A stretch of DNA of 10,315 nucleotides from an uncultured Ruminococcus sp. (GCA_902783705.1 CACZSA010000331.1:1-10315), one strand, 5' to 3'; counted from the first letter of the stretch, positions 1 to 6,949 are shown. The notes: a model not told the origin generated them from the letters alone. A program made the numbers and translations.

Positions 1-180
1 CGAGGAGCGAGCCCTAAGGCTCGTGACGTGGCAATCTCTCCGAAATTGATGAGCAGGATGGAAGCCGGGTGGCAATTTCAGATAAGCTGTACATGATAAT
101 GTCACCAATTCTCTGCCTGCGTCACCCGGTTTGGAGAGATTGCCACGTCAGGCGTCTCAGGACGCCTTCCTCGCAATGAC
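1..180. repeat. MITE-like inverted-repeat element, left end cut by the window
   Basis: A perfect 18-bp inverted repeat lies at 24-41 (TGACGTGGCAATCTCTCC) and 133-150. Outside it each arm carries a short hairpin: CGAGCC/GGCTCG at 8-13 and 18-23 on the left, and AGGCGTC/GACGCCT at 150-156 and 161-167 on the right. Outside those lies a terminal block, CGAGGA at 1-6 matching TCCTCG at 168-173. The right arm runs on to GCAATGAC at 180, so the left arm should begin with seven bases lying before the window, giving two arms of about 48 nt around a 91-nt centre (42-132). The centre shows further partial pairings (GAAATTG 42-48 with CAATTTC 73-79; CCGGGTG 65-71 with CACCCGG 123-129) and no credible reading frame. 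The pattern resembles dispersed palindromic or non-autonomous transposon-like repeats of bacterial genomes. Target-site duplication cannot be checked because the left flank is missing. Confidence 0.7.
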
Positions 181-198
181 ATTGTTTTTCTGAAAGGA

Positions 199-224
199 TT
201 TGAAAACCGGAACCCGGTTTCAAA
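199..224. other. Small hairpin between the repeat and the operon terminator
   Basis: TTTGAAA (199-205) plus CCGG (207-210) pairs with CCGG (214-217) plus TTTCAAA (218-224). The result is an 11-bp stem with one bulged A and a 3-nt loop. It lies downstream of the operon terminator when read on the minus strand. No clear T-tract follows it in either direction, so its role is unknown. It may be a secondary 3' structure or part of an older repeat. Confidence 0.4.
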
Positions 225-231
225 TATATAT

Positions 232-277
232 AAAAGGCTGTCACATTTCTCCGCTTTTGCGCGTGAATGAGACAGCC
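232..277 (-). terminator. Rho-independent terminator of the glycopolymer operon
   Basis: On the minus strand GGCTGTC (277-271) pairs with GACAGCC (242-236). The stem extends past one mismatch by CAT/ATG, and a small inner CGC/GCG hairpin sits in the loop. A TTTT run (235-232) and an AT-rich stretch follow. It lies 22 bases past the stop of the last operon gene. The other strand also shows a T-rich tail (281-300), so it may work in both directions, but no plus-strand gene reads into it from within the window. Confidence 0.75.
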
Positions 278-298
278 CCTTCTTTTTTTATTCTTTTT

Positions 299-817
299 TT
301 ACTGCGCAAGGCTGATGCCCGTGACGAGGACCGTGACGGTCAGGTACTTGCTGTATATCGTGATCTCCCGGTTTGTGCCGATATACTTGCTGCCGTCGAG
401 AAGGAAACGTCCTTCCCCGTCCATCCTTCCGCGCGCCGTGACGCTCGCTTCGACATCGACCCGGTAAAAGTCGCCCGTCAGATCGGTGGACACGAGGCGG
501 ATCTCGCCGTCCGGCATTTCATAATACTTCTCCGCATCCCGGATCGTCTTCCCCTCGCGGAGGGTGCCGAAGAGCTGATTGGTGTCCTCGAGGTAGAAGT
601 TCGTTCCCGTCTCCAGATAGCTCTGTGCGGAGGAGTCGCGGATATTCATGATCTCAAAGGTGATGACATAGGGATCCATCTGCACACCGCTTGCCGTATC
701 GGAATTCCGTCCGCGGTACCAGCGGAGCGCGACGCTGGCGGCAACCGCGAGGATCAGGAAGATGATCAGCACGTCGAGCGCGCCGATCCGCTTTTTCTGT
801 CGGGTATTTTCGTTCAT
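299..817 (-). CDS. DUF4330-like single-pass membrane protein (second paralog)
   Basis: This encodes 172 residues. A short basic N-terminus (1-10) is followed by one hydrophobic segment at about 13-32, then a hydrophilic domain of about 135 residues predicted to lie outside the membrane. The lead-in 'IGALDVLIIFLI' and the size fit the DUF4330 family, whose function is not known. It resembles the 161-aa product encoded at 2900-3385: both share the basic-plus-G-x-DVLLI-type anchor, a central segment with a G-T motif and a late F-L-(L/V)-D-G motif (here at about 138-142), so the two look like diverged paralogs. The ATG at 817 overlaps the stop of the upstream gene in an ATGA arrangement and has GGAGG seven bases or so upstream. 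It is the last gene of the operon, directly before the terminator. The envelope role is inferred from context; the family call is moderately sure. Confidence 0.72.
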   Translation of the reverse strand: MNENTRQKKRIGALDVLIIFLILAVAASVALRWYRGRNSDTASGVQMDPYVITFEIMNIRDSSAQSYLETGTNFYLEDTNQLFGTLREGKTIRDAEKYYEMPDGEIRLVSTDLTGDFYRVDVEASVTARGRMDGEGRFLLDGSKYIGTNREITIYSKYLTVTVLVTGISLAQ

Positions 818-1638
818 GGAGTGCCTCCGTCTGGATCGTTTTCTGCGGGGGAGAGTTCGGGGTGTGCCTTGAGAAAGGCTTTGCGGAGTTCGGAAATGCG
901 GTCCGCCAAGGGTTCTGCCGGATCGGAGAGAATCTCGGTTGTGACGAATCGGTAGAGCTCGTTTTCATATGCGGATTGCTCGGAGAGAACGATGCCGCTC
1001 TCCATCGAGATTTCATACTGCTCGCGGAGTCCCGTATCCGGATCGGACCAGACCACGCGGACGTTCTGGTCGGCGACGGTGACCTGCGCGTCGCGATTCT
1101 TTGCTTCCTCGGCAATCGTACCGAGCGGTGTGATCTCGACGAGGTCCTCGAATTTGCCGTTCTCGGTCACAGTCGCATACACCGGAGTCTCGATATAAGT
1201 GTGCGTGCCGTCCCAAAAGGATGTGAGCGCCGTCCCTTCGAGTACCCAGAGCCCGCCGTCCACTGTCAGGATATAGCGGTCAATGGTGCTCTCGCCCTTC
1301 CACTGCCGGATGACGCGGAAGGAACGGGTATAACGCGTGAGCGGCGTGATCTCGTCGAGGATCCGCTCGTCGGAATACGCGAAGTAGATGCCCTCGCCGT
1401 CTTCTTCCGCGGGGCGGATCATCGCGGGGATACCCTCGTAGGTGCCGCCGTCTCCGCCATCCTCGCTGTCCCCGCCGTAAAGAATACGGTAGAGCTCCGT
1501 GCGGACGCCGAACGCGTCGATCAGGAAAGCGAGCAGGAGGGCAAAGAGGATCAGTCCGAAGAGGAGGAGCAAAAGCGCGGTCCGGTTATCGAACAGATTC
1601 CTCAGTTTCAGTCGGATTCGTTTCGTGAGCCGTCTCAT
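814..1638 (-). CDS. Hypothetical single-pass membrane protein, 274 aa
   Basis: I do not recognise this family. The N-terminus is strongly basic (1-19), followed by one long hydrophobic segment at about 20-40, an acidic glycine-rich linker (about 56-66: D, E, G repeats), and then a domain of about 200 residues rich in beta-type stretches (about 80-235), with a charged, proline-containing end. By the positive-inside rule the bulk lies outside the cell. The start at 1638 lies 53 bases inside the end of the upstream sugar transferase gene. The Shine-Dalgarno there is weak, which suggests translation coupled to that gene; no better start exists before the membrane segment. Its stop overlaps the next start (ATGA). 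Its fixed place between a lipid-linked sugar transferase and a DUF4330-like protein suggests a helper in glycopolymer assembly or display, which is inference only. Confidence 0.75.
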   Translation of the reverse strand: MRRLTKRIRLKLRNLFDNRTALLLLLFGLILFALLLAFLIDAFGVRTELYRILYGGDSEDGGDGGTYEGIPAMIRPAEEDGEGIYFAYSDERILDEITPLTRYTRSFRVIRQWKGESTIDRYILTVDGGLWVLEGTALTSFWDGTHTYIETPVYATVTENGKFEDLVEITPLGTIAEEAKNRDAQVTVADQNVRVVWSDPDTGLREQYEISMESGIVLSEQSAYENELYRFVTTEILSDPAEPLADRISELRKAFLKAHPELSPAENDPDGGTP

Positions 1639-2815
1639 TTTCGTCCGTTTTCTTGTCTGCGGCGGACTCGTCCCTGTGCGGCGTGCCGCCGTTGTGCATC
1701 TCGATTCTTCGCGCGGTTTCCGGATCGAGCTCGTGGAAATAGTCCTCCGTGGTCATGTCATCCTCGGTCAGGCCGGAGTGACGACGCGTGACCGGGTTCT
1801 TCATGATAAGGAAATTGATAACAAAGAGTGCGACGGAAATGCCCGCGATGGCGATGGATTTGACGACGCGTAGATTTTCGAACATCGTCTCCGTGCAGAA
1901 GACTGCGACAAGGCCGAGGAGCGCGCAGAGGGCGTAGAGGATCTTCACGGATTCCTTCTGCGTGAAGCCCATGTCGATCAGGCGGTGATGGATGTGTCCG
2001 CGGTCCGGCGTAAAGGGACTCTTCCCCGCAACCAAACGGCGCACGATCGCAAAGATCATGTCGAAGAGCGGTACGGCGAAGATCGTCAGCGGAACGATGA
2101 AGGCCAGGACCGCGTGGAGCTTGAAGACGCCCTGTACGGAGAGCACGGCAAAGCAGAAGCCGAGGAAGAGCGCGCCCGTATCCCCCATGAAGATCCGCGC
2201 GGGATTGGAGTTGAACGGAAGGAATCCGAGGCAGGCGCCGAACATGATGGCGCAGAGAAGCGTACTCATCATATCCCCGTGAAGGAGAACCACAACGAGG
2301 AGGGAGAACGAGGAGATCGCCGAGACGCCGCAGGCAAGGCCGTCCAGCCCATCGATGAAGTTGATGGCGTTGGTCAGCCCCGCGATCCAAAGGATCGAGA
2401 GCGGGATGCTGAGCGCGCCGAGGGAGACGTAGCCGCCGCCCAGATTTACGTGCGTGATGACCGTGCCGTTCCACACGGCAAATAGCGACACGGCGAGCTG
2501 CACGATCAGTTTGATCCACGCGTTGAGGCGCACGACGTCGTCGATGATCCCGATGATCACGAGTACGCCGCCGCCGACCCAGATCGTCACGAGCTCGTTC
2601 GTAATATCGCAGAACAGAAGCGAAGTGATGACGAAGCCGAAATAGATCGCAACACCGCCGATGCGCGGGATGGGCTTTTTATGGATGCGCCGTCCGTCGA
2701 GAGGCACGTCGACCGCACCGATGCGGAAGGCGAGCACACGGACGGCGGGCGTCGCCACGTATGCGAGCAGGAATGCGCACACCGTCGCGATGATCGGATA
2801 AATGAATGAAACCAT
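1586..2815 (-). CDS. WecA/TagO-family undecaprenyl-phosphate sugar-1-phosphate transferase
   Basis: This is a polytopic membrane enzyme of the MraY/WecA/TagO family. It is expected to move GlcNAc-1-phosphate (or a similar sugar phosphate) from a UDP-sugar onto undecaprenyl phosphate, the first membrane step of teichoic acid or exopolysaccharide assembly. Visible family motifs: the PRIGG loop (50-54) after the first helix, the aspartate pair D92-D93 (GIIDD), NFIDGLDGL at 152-160, the FMGDTGALFLG motif at 209-219 (D212), and the HIHH motif at 274-277 typical of the GlcNAc-type enzymes. About ten or eleven membrane helices are evident. Residues from about 340 on form a charged, Glu/Asp/Thr/Asn-rich tail of about 70 residues that is not part of the catalytic core and whose codons overlap the next gene. 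The ATG at 2815 has GGAG about ten bases upstream. WecA and TagO types cannot be separated from sequence alone, so no symbol is given. Confidence 0.93.
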   Translation of the reverse strand: MVSFIYPIIATVCAFLLAYVATPAVRVLAFRIGAVDVPLDGRRIHKKPIPRIGGVAIYFGFVITSLLFCDITNELVTIWVGGGVLVIIGIIDDVVRLNAWIKLIVQLAVSLFAVWNGTVITHVNLGGGYVSLGALSIPLSILWIAGLTNAINFIDGLDGLACGVSAISSFSLLVVVLLHGDMMSTLLCAIMFGACLGFLPFNSNPARIFMGDTGALFLGFCFAVLSVQGVFKLHAVLAFIVPLTIFAVPLFDMIFAIVRRLVAGKSPFTPDRGHIHHRLIDMGFTQKESVKILYALCALLGLVAVFCTETMFENLRVVKSIAIAGISVALFVINFLIMKNPVTRRHSGLTEDDMTTEDYFHELDPETARRIEMHNGGTPHRDESAADKKTDENETAHETNPTETEESVR

Positions 2816-2847
2816 GAGGATGATACTCCGTTTTTTATGAATAAGAC

Positions 2848-2899
2848 GCCGTGCGCCGGGTAAAAGTTCCCGATTTCAGGAAAATCCTGCCGCACACGC
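2848..2899 (-). other. Structured RNA segment between operon genes
   Basis: The 84-base gap between the 161-aa gene and the sugar transferase gene folds neatly on the minus strand. An outer stem GUGUGC (2897-2892) pairs with GCGCAC (2856-2851) and encloses two hairpins: CAGGA/UCCUG with a 3-nt loop (2889-2877) and CGGG/CCCG with an 8-nt loop (2872-2857). The outer stem contains one G-U pair that would be an A-C mismatch on the opposite strand, which favours a role in the operon transcript. It matches no riboswitch I know and has no T-tract, so it is not a standard terminator. mRNA processing, stability or translation control are possible. Confidence 0.4.
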
Positions 2900-3385
2900 T
2901 TATTCCTTGTCGAGGCGGATGCAATAACCTACGCCGTAGAGCTCCGGGAGGATGAGGCTGAACTGCTTGCCGACGCGGATGTCGCAGCCGTCTACAAGGA
3001 ACGCCCGATCCGTCTCGACGGCGTCCGCCTCGATCGTCACAAGCAGGGTGATCCGATCCTCTGCGCGGGAAACGACTTCCCTTCCGGTGTCGTAATCAAA
3101 TACGACCTTTTCGAAGTCCTGCGTCTCCACGCCGACCACGGTGCCGACGGATTTGCGCGTGATCGCATCCTCCACGGCCTGTCCGCGGCGCACGGATTCG
3201 GAGAAGCGCGCGTCGAGGTTCTGCAGCTGGACGACGTACTGGATCTTCACGGTGTCCGAACCGCTCTGGGCGTCCGATCCGCGATCGCTGAGCACGAAGA
3301 CATAGAGGAGCACGAACGCAGCCGCCGCGATCATGAGAATGAGCAGCACGTCGACGCCGTTGAAGCGCAGTTTTCTTTTATTCAT
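2900..3385 (-). CDS. DUF4330-like single-pass membrane protein (first paralog)
   Basis: This encodes 161 residues. A basic start (MNKRKLRF) is followed by a hydrophobic segment at about 10-31, then a hydrophilic, beta-rich domain predicted outside the membrane. The anchor layout and the 'NGVDVLLILMI' lead-in fit DUF4330-type proteins found with polysaccharide genes in Clostridia; no activity is known. It shares the overall plan and the F-L-V-D-G motif (about 129-133) with the 172-aa protein at the end of the operon. The ATG at 3385 overlaps the stop of the polymerase gene by 8 bases and has GGAGG nine bases upstream, so translation is probably coupled. A link to the polymerase or ligase, perhaps as an accessory subunit, is inferred from this coupling and not from any motif. 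Confidence 0.72.
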   Translation of the reverse strand: MNKRKLRFNGVDVLLILMIAAAAFVLLYVFVLSDRGSDAQSGSDTVKIQYVVQLQNLDARFSESVRRGQAVEDAITRKSVGTVVGVETQDFEKVVFDYDTGREVVSRAEDRITLLVTIEADAVETDRAFLVDGCDIRVGKQFSLILPELYGVGYCIRLDKE

Positions 3386-5432
3386 GGGATGTGTCCTCCG
3401 TTCGGGAAGAATCCGACGCTGTCCCGCTGTCGGGATCCGGTGCGTCGCCGGGATGGATCAGGGCGCGTCCGTTCCGCGTATAGGCCGCCGCGAGACCCGC
3501 GACCAGCCAGAACATCAGGTAGAGACGGTAATTATACCATGCGTAATCCGTCATGCCCTGCACGAGGACGGCGAAGATGCCGCAGAGAGGTCCCGCCGCC
3601 GTGATGCGAAGCTGGGTCTTGCCCTGCCGCATGGAATTCTGACGACCGATAGAATCGTTCAGATTTTCGGAAAGAAGGGCGGCGGAAATATCGGGATTTT
3701 TGAGAAGCGTGCCGCCGGAGATCTGCTTGAAGAAGGTCAGGGCGGACTGATAGAGCAGGAATAGGAAGAGCAGGAAGACGAAGATGCCGCAGATCCCCGT
3801 TTCGATAAGGATCTGCAGAAACAGGTTGTGCGCATGCGGCGCGACTTCCACACCCTGATAGGCGTAGGCGGGATAGATGCGGTACCACGCGCCCTCCCCG
3901 ATGCCGATGCCGGAGAGGAAATTGTCGCGGATCATGTGCACGGCGGCGCGCCAGATATAAACGCGGTAGGAGGTCGAGGAATCCGCCATATTGCCGACGC
4001 TTGTGATCCGGGAGAGGATCGAGGCGGGCAGGATCGCCGGGAGGATCGGGATCGACGCGATCCCCGCGAGGACGAGCCAGACGGAACGGCGATGCCACAT
4101 GAAGAGGAACAGCATCACTGCCGCGATCAGCGCGAGCCATGCGCCGCGGGACCAGGTGAAAATCAGACACGCGCCCATCGCGCAGATGCACAGGAAAGCA
4201 TGGAGTCTGCGCAGTCCTTCCCCGCGTCCGATGAGCATGGCGCCCGCGATCGGGAGGATGAGTACGAGATATTCGCCGAGCATATTCGGGTTTTCAAGCG
4301 TCGAGACCGCCCGCCCGCGGATGCCTTCGAACATCGTGTCGTCCAACCATGCGCCGGAGGAATAGCCGCCCCCCGTGAAATAGAGGAGGATGCCGTAGAG
4401 CGCAACGAGAGCGGCCGAGAGTACCGCCGCCGTCGAGCAGCGCACGAGCCATTCCCGCGTCGTGACGAGCGTCACCGTGAGAAAATACCCGATCATGAGG
4501 CAAACCATCAGAAGCGCGGGCTTGAGCGATGCGGGAGAGTACGAGACGGTTCCGCCGAAGAAGGTGACCGCCATGAAGGCCATCGCCGTGATGTCGACGG
4601 GTTCGAGGCGGAAGGCCCGCTTGCGCCGGAAGATTTTCACCGCTGCGCAGAGGGTCGTATAGATCACGATCGCCGCGAGCACCATCGTCGGAAGCCACGG
4701 CATCGCAAAGAACAGGAGCATCACGCCGAGCTCGGGCCGGATCAGGATCAGATACAGGACCGGGAGAACGGCGAGAAGCGCAAAGAGATAAAACGCGGGA
4801 ATTGCATAGGAAAGCACGCCGAAGAGGATGCCCGCGAGGAACGCAACGTTCGTATGTCCGCCGTCGCCGACGGTGTCCATGACGTCCTCCTCCGTGAATG
4901 CGGTGATCTTGAGACAGGCGCGCCCGACATACGAGGAGGCGATCCCCTCCGCGAGGGTCTTTTTTGAGAGCACGAGGGGGACCGCCGCGATCACCAGGCC
5001 ATAGGAGAGGAGCATTTCCTTCGTGTGGGGGATGGTCGTCAGATTCCCGTTGAGAAGCGAGGTAATCAGGGATACCGCCGTCGTGTAGAGACCGAAGGAG
5101 GCGAAAAACGTCCCCCAGACCTTGAGTCGGCAGCCGAGGAGATATTTCGTTAGATACCGTACGCCATATATGATAACGCTCGATTCGATCCGTCGGCAGA
5201 TCCCGAAGCGGAACTCAGAGAAGAGCTTCGCCGCCTTGCCGCCGCGGATTATCTCCAGAATCCCCGAATGCGGCGCGTCGCGGTAGCCCGAGAAGATCCA
5301 GCCGAAGAGGCCGTTTTTCAATAGATCGTAGATCCACGCCGTGAAGCGGTCGAGCGCGGAGAGGATCAGACTGCCCCGCACGAGGGACACAAGAAAATTC
5401 TTTCTGCCCGGCTCGCGCCGTCCATCGTTCAT
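3378..5432 (-). CDS. O-antigen ligase/polymerase-family polytopic membrane protein
   Basis: This is a 684-residue multi-spanning protein. Its C-terminal two thirds carry hallmarks of the O-antigen ligase (Wzy_C) superfamily, which polymerises glycans or transfers them from undecaprenyl diphosphate on the outer face of the membrane. These are ENPNMLGEYL at 380-389, the TWSRGAWLA segment at 426-434, and the long extracellular loop at about 482-540 with R490, IWRAA, the GIGIGEG run at 508-514 and HAHNLFLQILIETG (533-546). The N-terminal 200 residues or so are extra compared with usual 400-450 aa ligases; they hold amphipathic and weakly hydrophobic stretches and no motif I know. The C-terminal tail (about 655-684) is polar. 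I chose the ATG at 5432 because AAAGGAGG lies seven bases before it and the promoter ends just upstream; the reading frame stays open further upstream but would overlap the neighbouring terminator and gene. The exact substrate is unknown. Confidence 0.9.
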   Translation of the reverse strand: MNDGRREPGRKNFLVSLVRGSLILSALDRFTAWIYDLLKNGLFGWIFSGYRDAPHSGILEIIRGGKAAKLFSEFRFGICRRIESSVIIYGVRYLTKYLLGCRLKVWGTFFASFGLYTTAVSLITSLLNGNLTTIPHTKEMLLSYGLVIAAVPLVLSKKTLAEGIASSYVGRACLKITAFTEEDVMDTVGDGGHTNVAFLAGILFGVLSYAIPAFYLFALLAVLPVLYLILIRPELGVMLLFFAMPWLPTMVLAAIVIYTTLCAAVKIFRRKRAFRLEPVDITAMAFMAVTFFGGTVSYSPASLKPALLMVCLMIGYFLTVTLVTTREWLVRCSTAAVLSAALVALYGILLYFTGGGYSSGAWLDDTMFEGIRGRAVSTLENPNMLGEYLVLILPIAGAMLIGRGEGLRRLHAFLCICAMGACLIFTWSRGAWLALIAAVMLFLFMWHRRSVWLVLAGIASIPILPAILPASILSRITSVGNMADSSTSYRVYIWRAAVHMIRDNFLSGIGIGEGAWYRIYPAYAYQGVEVAPHAHNLFLQILIETGICGIFVFLLFLFLLYQSALTFFKQISGGTLLKNPDISAALLSENLNDSIGRQNSMRQGKTQLRITAAGPLCGIFAVLVQGMTDYAWYNYRLYLMFWLVAGLAAAYTRNGRALIHPGDAPDPDSGTASDSSRTEDTSHE

Positions 5433-5450
5433 GGTACCGCCTCCTTTTGA
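5433..5450 (-). promoter_or_regulatory. Strong ribosome binding site that fixes the ligase start
   Basis: AAAGGAGG followed by a 7-base spacer precedes the ATG at 5432. It rules out the longer in-frame start about 300 bases upstream, whose extra segment would be rich in Arg/Ser/Cys and would overlap the 3' end of the M56 peptidase gene. Confidence 0.85.
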
Positions 5451-5462
5451 GAATCTTTTATT

Positions 5463-5491
5463 ATTATACAATAAACCAAAGACTTTTTCAA
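5463..5491 (-). promoter_or_regulatory. Sigma-A-type promoter of the glycopolymer operon
   Basis: On the minus strand the -35 box TTGAAA (5491-5486) and a perfect -10 TATAAT (5468-5463) are separated by exactly 17 bases. Transcription would start near 5456, leaving a short leader before the ribosome binding site of the ligase gene. It is the only strong promoter seen in front of the five-gene operon. Confidence 0.85.
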
Positions 5492-5523
5492 CACATTCCG
5501 AAGAATTCTTTTCCAGAAACACG

Positions 5524-5558
5524 AAAAAATCCCGCGGAACCGGATCAGTCCCGCAGGA
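5524..5558 (-). terminator. Rho-independent terminator of the BlaI/M56 operon
   Basis: On the minus strand TCCTGCGG (5558-5551) pairs with CCGCGGGA (5537-5530). This is an 8-bp stem with one G-U pair and a 13-nt loop, followed by six T (5529-5524). The stem begins inside the last codons of the M56 gene and the stop codon lies in the loop. It separates this unit from the next operon, whose promoter starts about 30 bases further on. Confidence 0.8.
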
Positions 5559-6912
5559 TGACAGCATATTTTCCCTCCTCCGGTGTCCATTCGTAGCCTC
5601 TCGGCGGGAGCGCACCGTCCAGAATGAGGGTTTTGAGATCGTCATACAGCGCCAGATCTCGCAGATCGAAGGCGCCGCAGTCATACGGCGTACCACACGG
5701 GGAGCGTTCCGGGGCTTCCTCGTTGACAACCACATAATAATGCGGACAGAGCGGCTCGTCCGGCGTGCTTTTCGGGCGGTAGAATTCCAGCCGGTAGACC
5801 GACGCGAGGTGCTCCTCGGTGACTTGAGCGGGATCGGAGAGCGTGAAATGCCGCGTCATGGCATCCGCAAATACCGGGCTCGCGAAATCGACGCGGAGAT
5901 TGTCGGGATTTTCGATGCCGACGAGCAAAAAGAGACTGACATTGAGGAGCAGCGCGGCGAGCACGGCGAGGAAGGACTTCGGGGTGAAGCGGTCCGTGTC
6001 CGCCTGCATCCGTCGGTAACGCTTCATGAGGAATTCCCCGGCCTGAGAGGCGTTCGAGAGGAGATTGTCGGGTTCATACTCCTCGCGCAGATTCCGTTCC
6101 GCGATGTCGAGAATGACCCGGATGTAGGTCCCGCGCATTTCCTGCCCTTCTATCTGGAGGACCCTGCGGTCGCAGAGGTATTCGACGTCTTCGTTGACCG
6201 CCTGGCGGATCTTCCCGGACTGCGGAAGGAGCGCGTGAAACGACGTAGCGAGAAGCGCGGAGAGGCGGAGGAGCGCATCCCCGTGCCGGATGTGGGTCAG
6301 TTCATGCAGGAAGACCAGACCGAGCTGCGTGTCGTCGTACTCGTCGAGGTAATCCCCGCCGATGAAGACGGAGGGCGACCACGTTCCGCAGGTGCACGGC
6401 GAGAGCCTGAGATCGGGATGCATCACCCGCAGCGCAACGGATGTGCGGACACCTGCGCGGCGTTTGGCCTCTTCAAAAATCCGGTTGACCCGCTCATTGC
6501 GGCAGTGCTCGGAATTCTTCGTGAGAAAGCGCAGCGTGTTCCAATAGGCTGACACACCGTAGGAGACGGAGGCCGCGGCGGCGATGAACCAGAGCGAAAG
6601 CACCAGCCGAACGAGCATCCGGGTCCTTGTGACGGTTCCCGCTTCGAACGATCCTTCGGCGACCGGAATGTCGCTGTTCATGCGGACCTCGATACGCATG
6701 CCGTCCTCCCAGTTCGTGAAAAGCCGGAGGGACCAGAGACGCGGTGCGAGGATGAGCGGGATCACGGTGAGCGCGAAAAAGAGCAGCCAGACGATCACAC
6801 GCACGCTCTTCCCCGTACGACGCCGGATCGAGAGCAGGATCGAGGCGGAGGCGGCGAAAACGACAGAAAGGGCCGCGACCGTATAAAACAGAAGAAAGAT
6901 TCTGTTTCCCAT
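5545..6912 (-). CDS. M56 family (BlaR1-like) membrane metallopeptidase sensor
   Basis: This encodes 455 residues. Membrane segments lie at about 4-28, 37-58, 99-124 and 312-332. The zinc motif HELTH is at 203-207, in a cytoplasmic region between the third and fourth segments, with the usual E-x-L-C-D stretch downstream (E244-D248) supplying a further metal ligand. This is the BlaR1/MecR1 plan, in which an external signal activates the protease and leads to loss of the partner BlaI-type repressor. The outer C-terminal part is only about 120 residues (333-455), and I see no S-x-x-K motif of a penicillin-binding sensor, so the signal is probably not a beta-lactam bound in the classical way. The start at 6912 has AAGGAG seven bases upstream. 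The repressor gene lies 37 bases upstream in the same transcript. Confidence 0.9.
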   Translation of the reverse strand: MGNRIFLLFYTVAALSVVFAASASILLSIRRRTGKSVRVIVWLLFFALTVIPLILAPRLWSLRLFTNWEDGMRIEVRMNSDIPVAEGSFEAGTVTRTRMLVRLVLSLWFIAAAASVSYGVSAYWNTLRFLTKNSEHCRNERVNRIFEEAKRRAGVRTSVALRVMHPDLRLSPCTCGTWSPSVFIGGDYLDEYDDTQLGLVFLHELTHIRHGDALLRLSALLATSFHALLPQSGKIRQAVNEDVEYLCDRRVLQIEGQEMRGTYIRVILDIAERNLREEYEPDNLLSNASQAGEFLMKRYRRMQADTDRFTPKSFLAVLAALLLNVSLFLLVGIENPDNLRVDFASPVFADAMTRHFTLSDPAQVTEEHLASVYRLEFYRPKSTPDEPLCPHYYVVVNEEAPERSPCGTPYDCGAFDLRDLALYDDLKTLILDGALPPRGYEWTPEEGKYAVILRD

Positions 6913-6949
6913 GTCGCGGCTCCTTCCGGCGCGCCTTGGCGCGTTTTGC

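Noticed and set aside
1..180. CRISPR array or structural RNA gene at the left edge
   Set aside because: The repeats are inverted, not direct, there are only two arms, and no spacer pattern or tRNA/rRNA feature is present.
200..955. Plus-strand frame starting at 200
   Set aside because: It runs through the operon terminator and opposite two coding genes, and it has no ribosome binding site or recognisable domain.
862..1791. Long plus-strand frames opposite the operon (also at 1985-2485, 3828-4967 and 5341-6552)
   Set aside because: They mirror the real minus-strand genes in GC-rich DNA, have Arg/Asp/Glu-heavy composition, no recognisable motifs and no ribosome binding sites.
5501..5510. Palindrome AAGAATTCTT upstream of the operon promoter
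   Set aside because: It is short, AT-rich and does not extend symmetrically, so chance is a sufficient explanation.
5433..5735. N-terminal extension of the ligase-family reading frame up to 5735
   Set aside because: It crosses the promoter, the terminator and the 3' end of the M56 gene, its translation has non-protein-like composition, and the strong ribosome binding site places the start at 5432.
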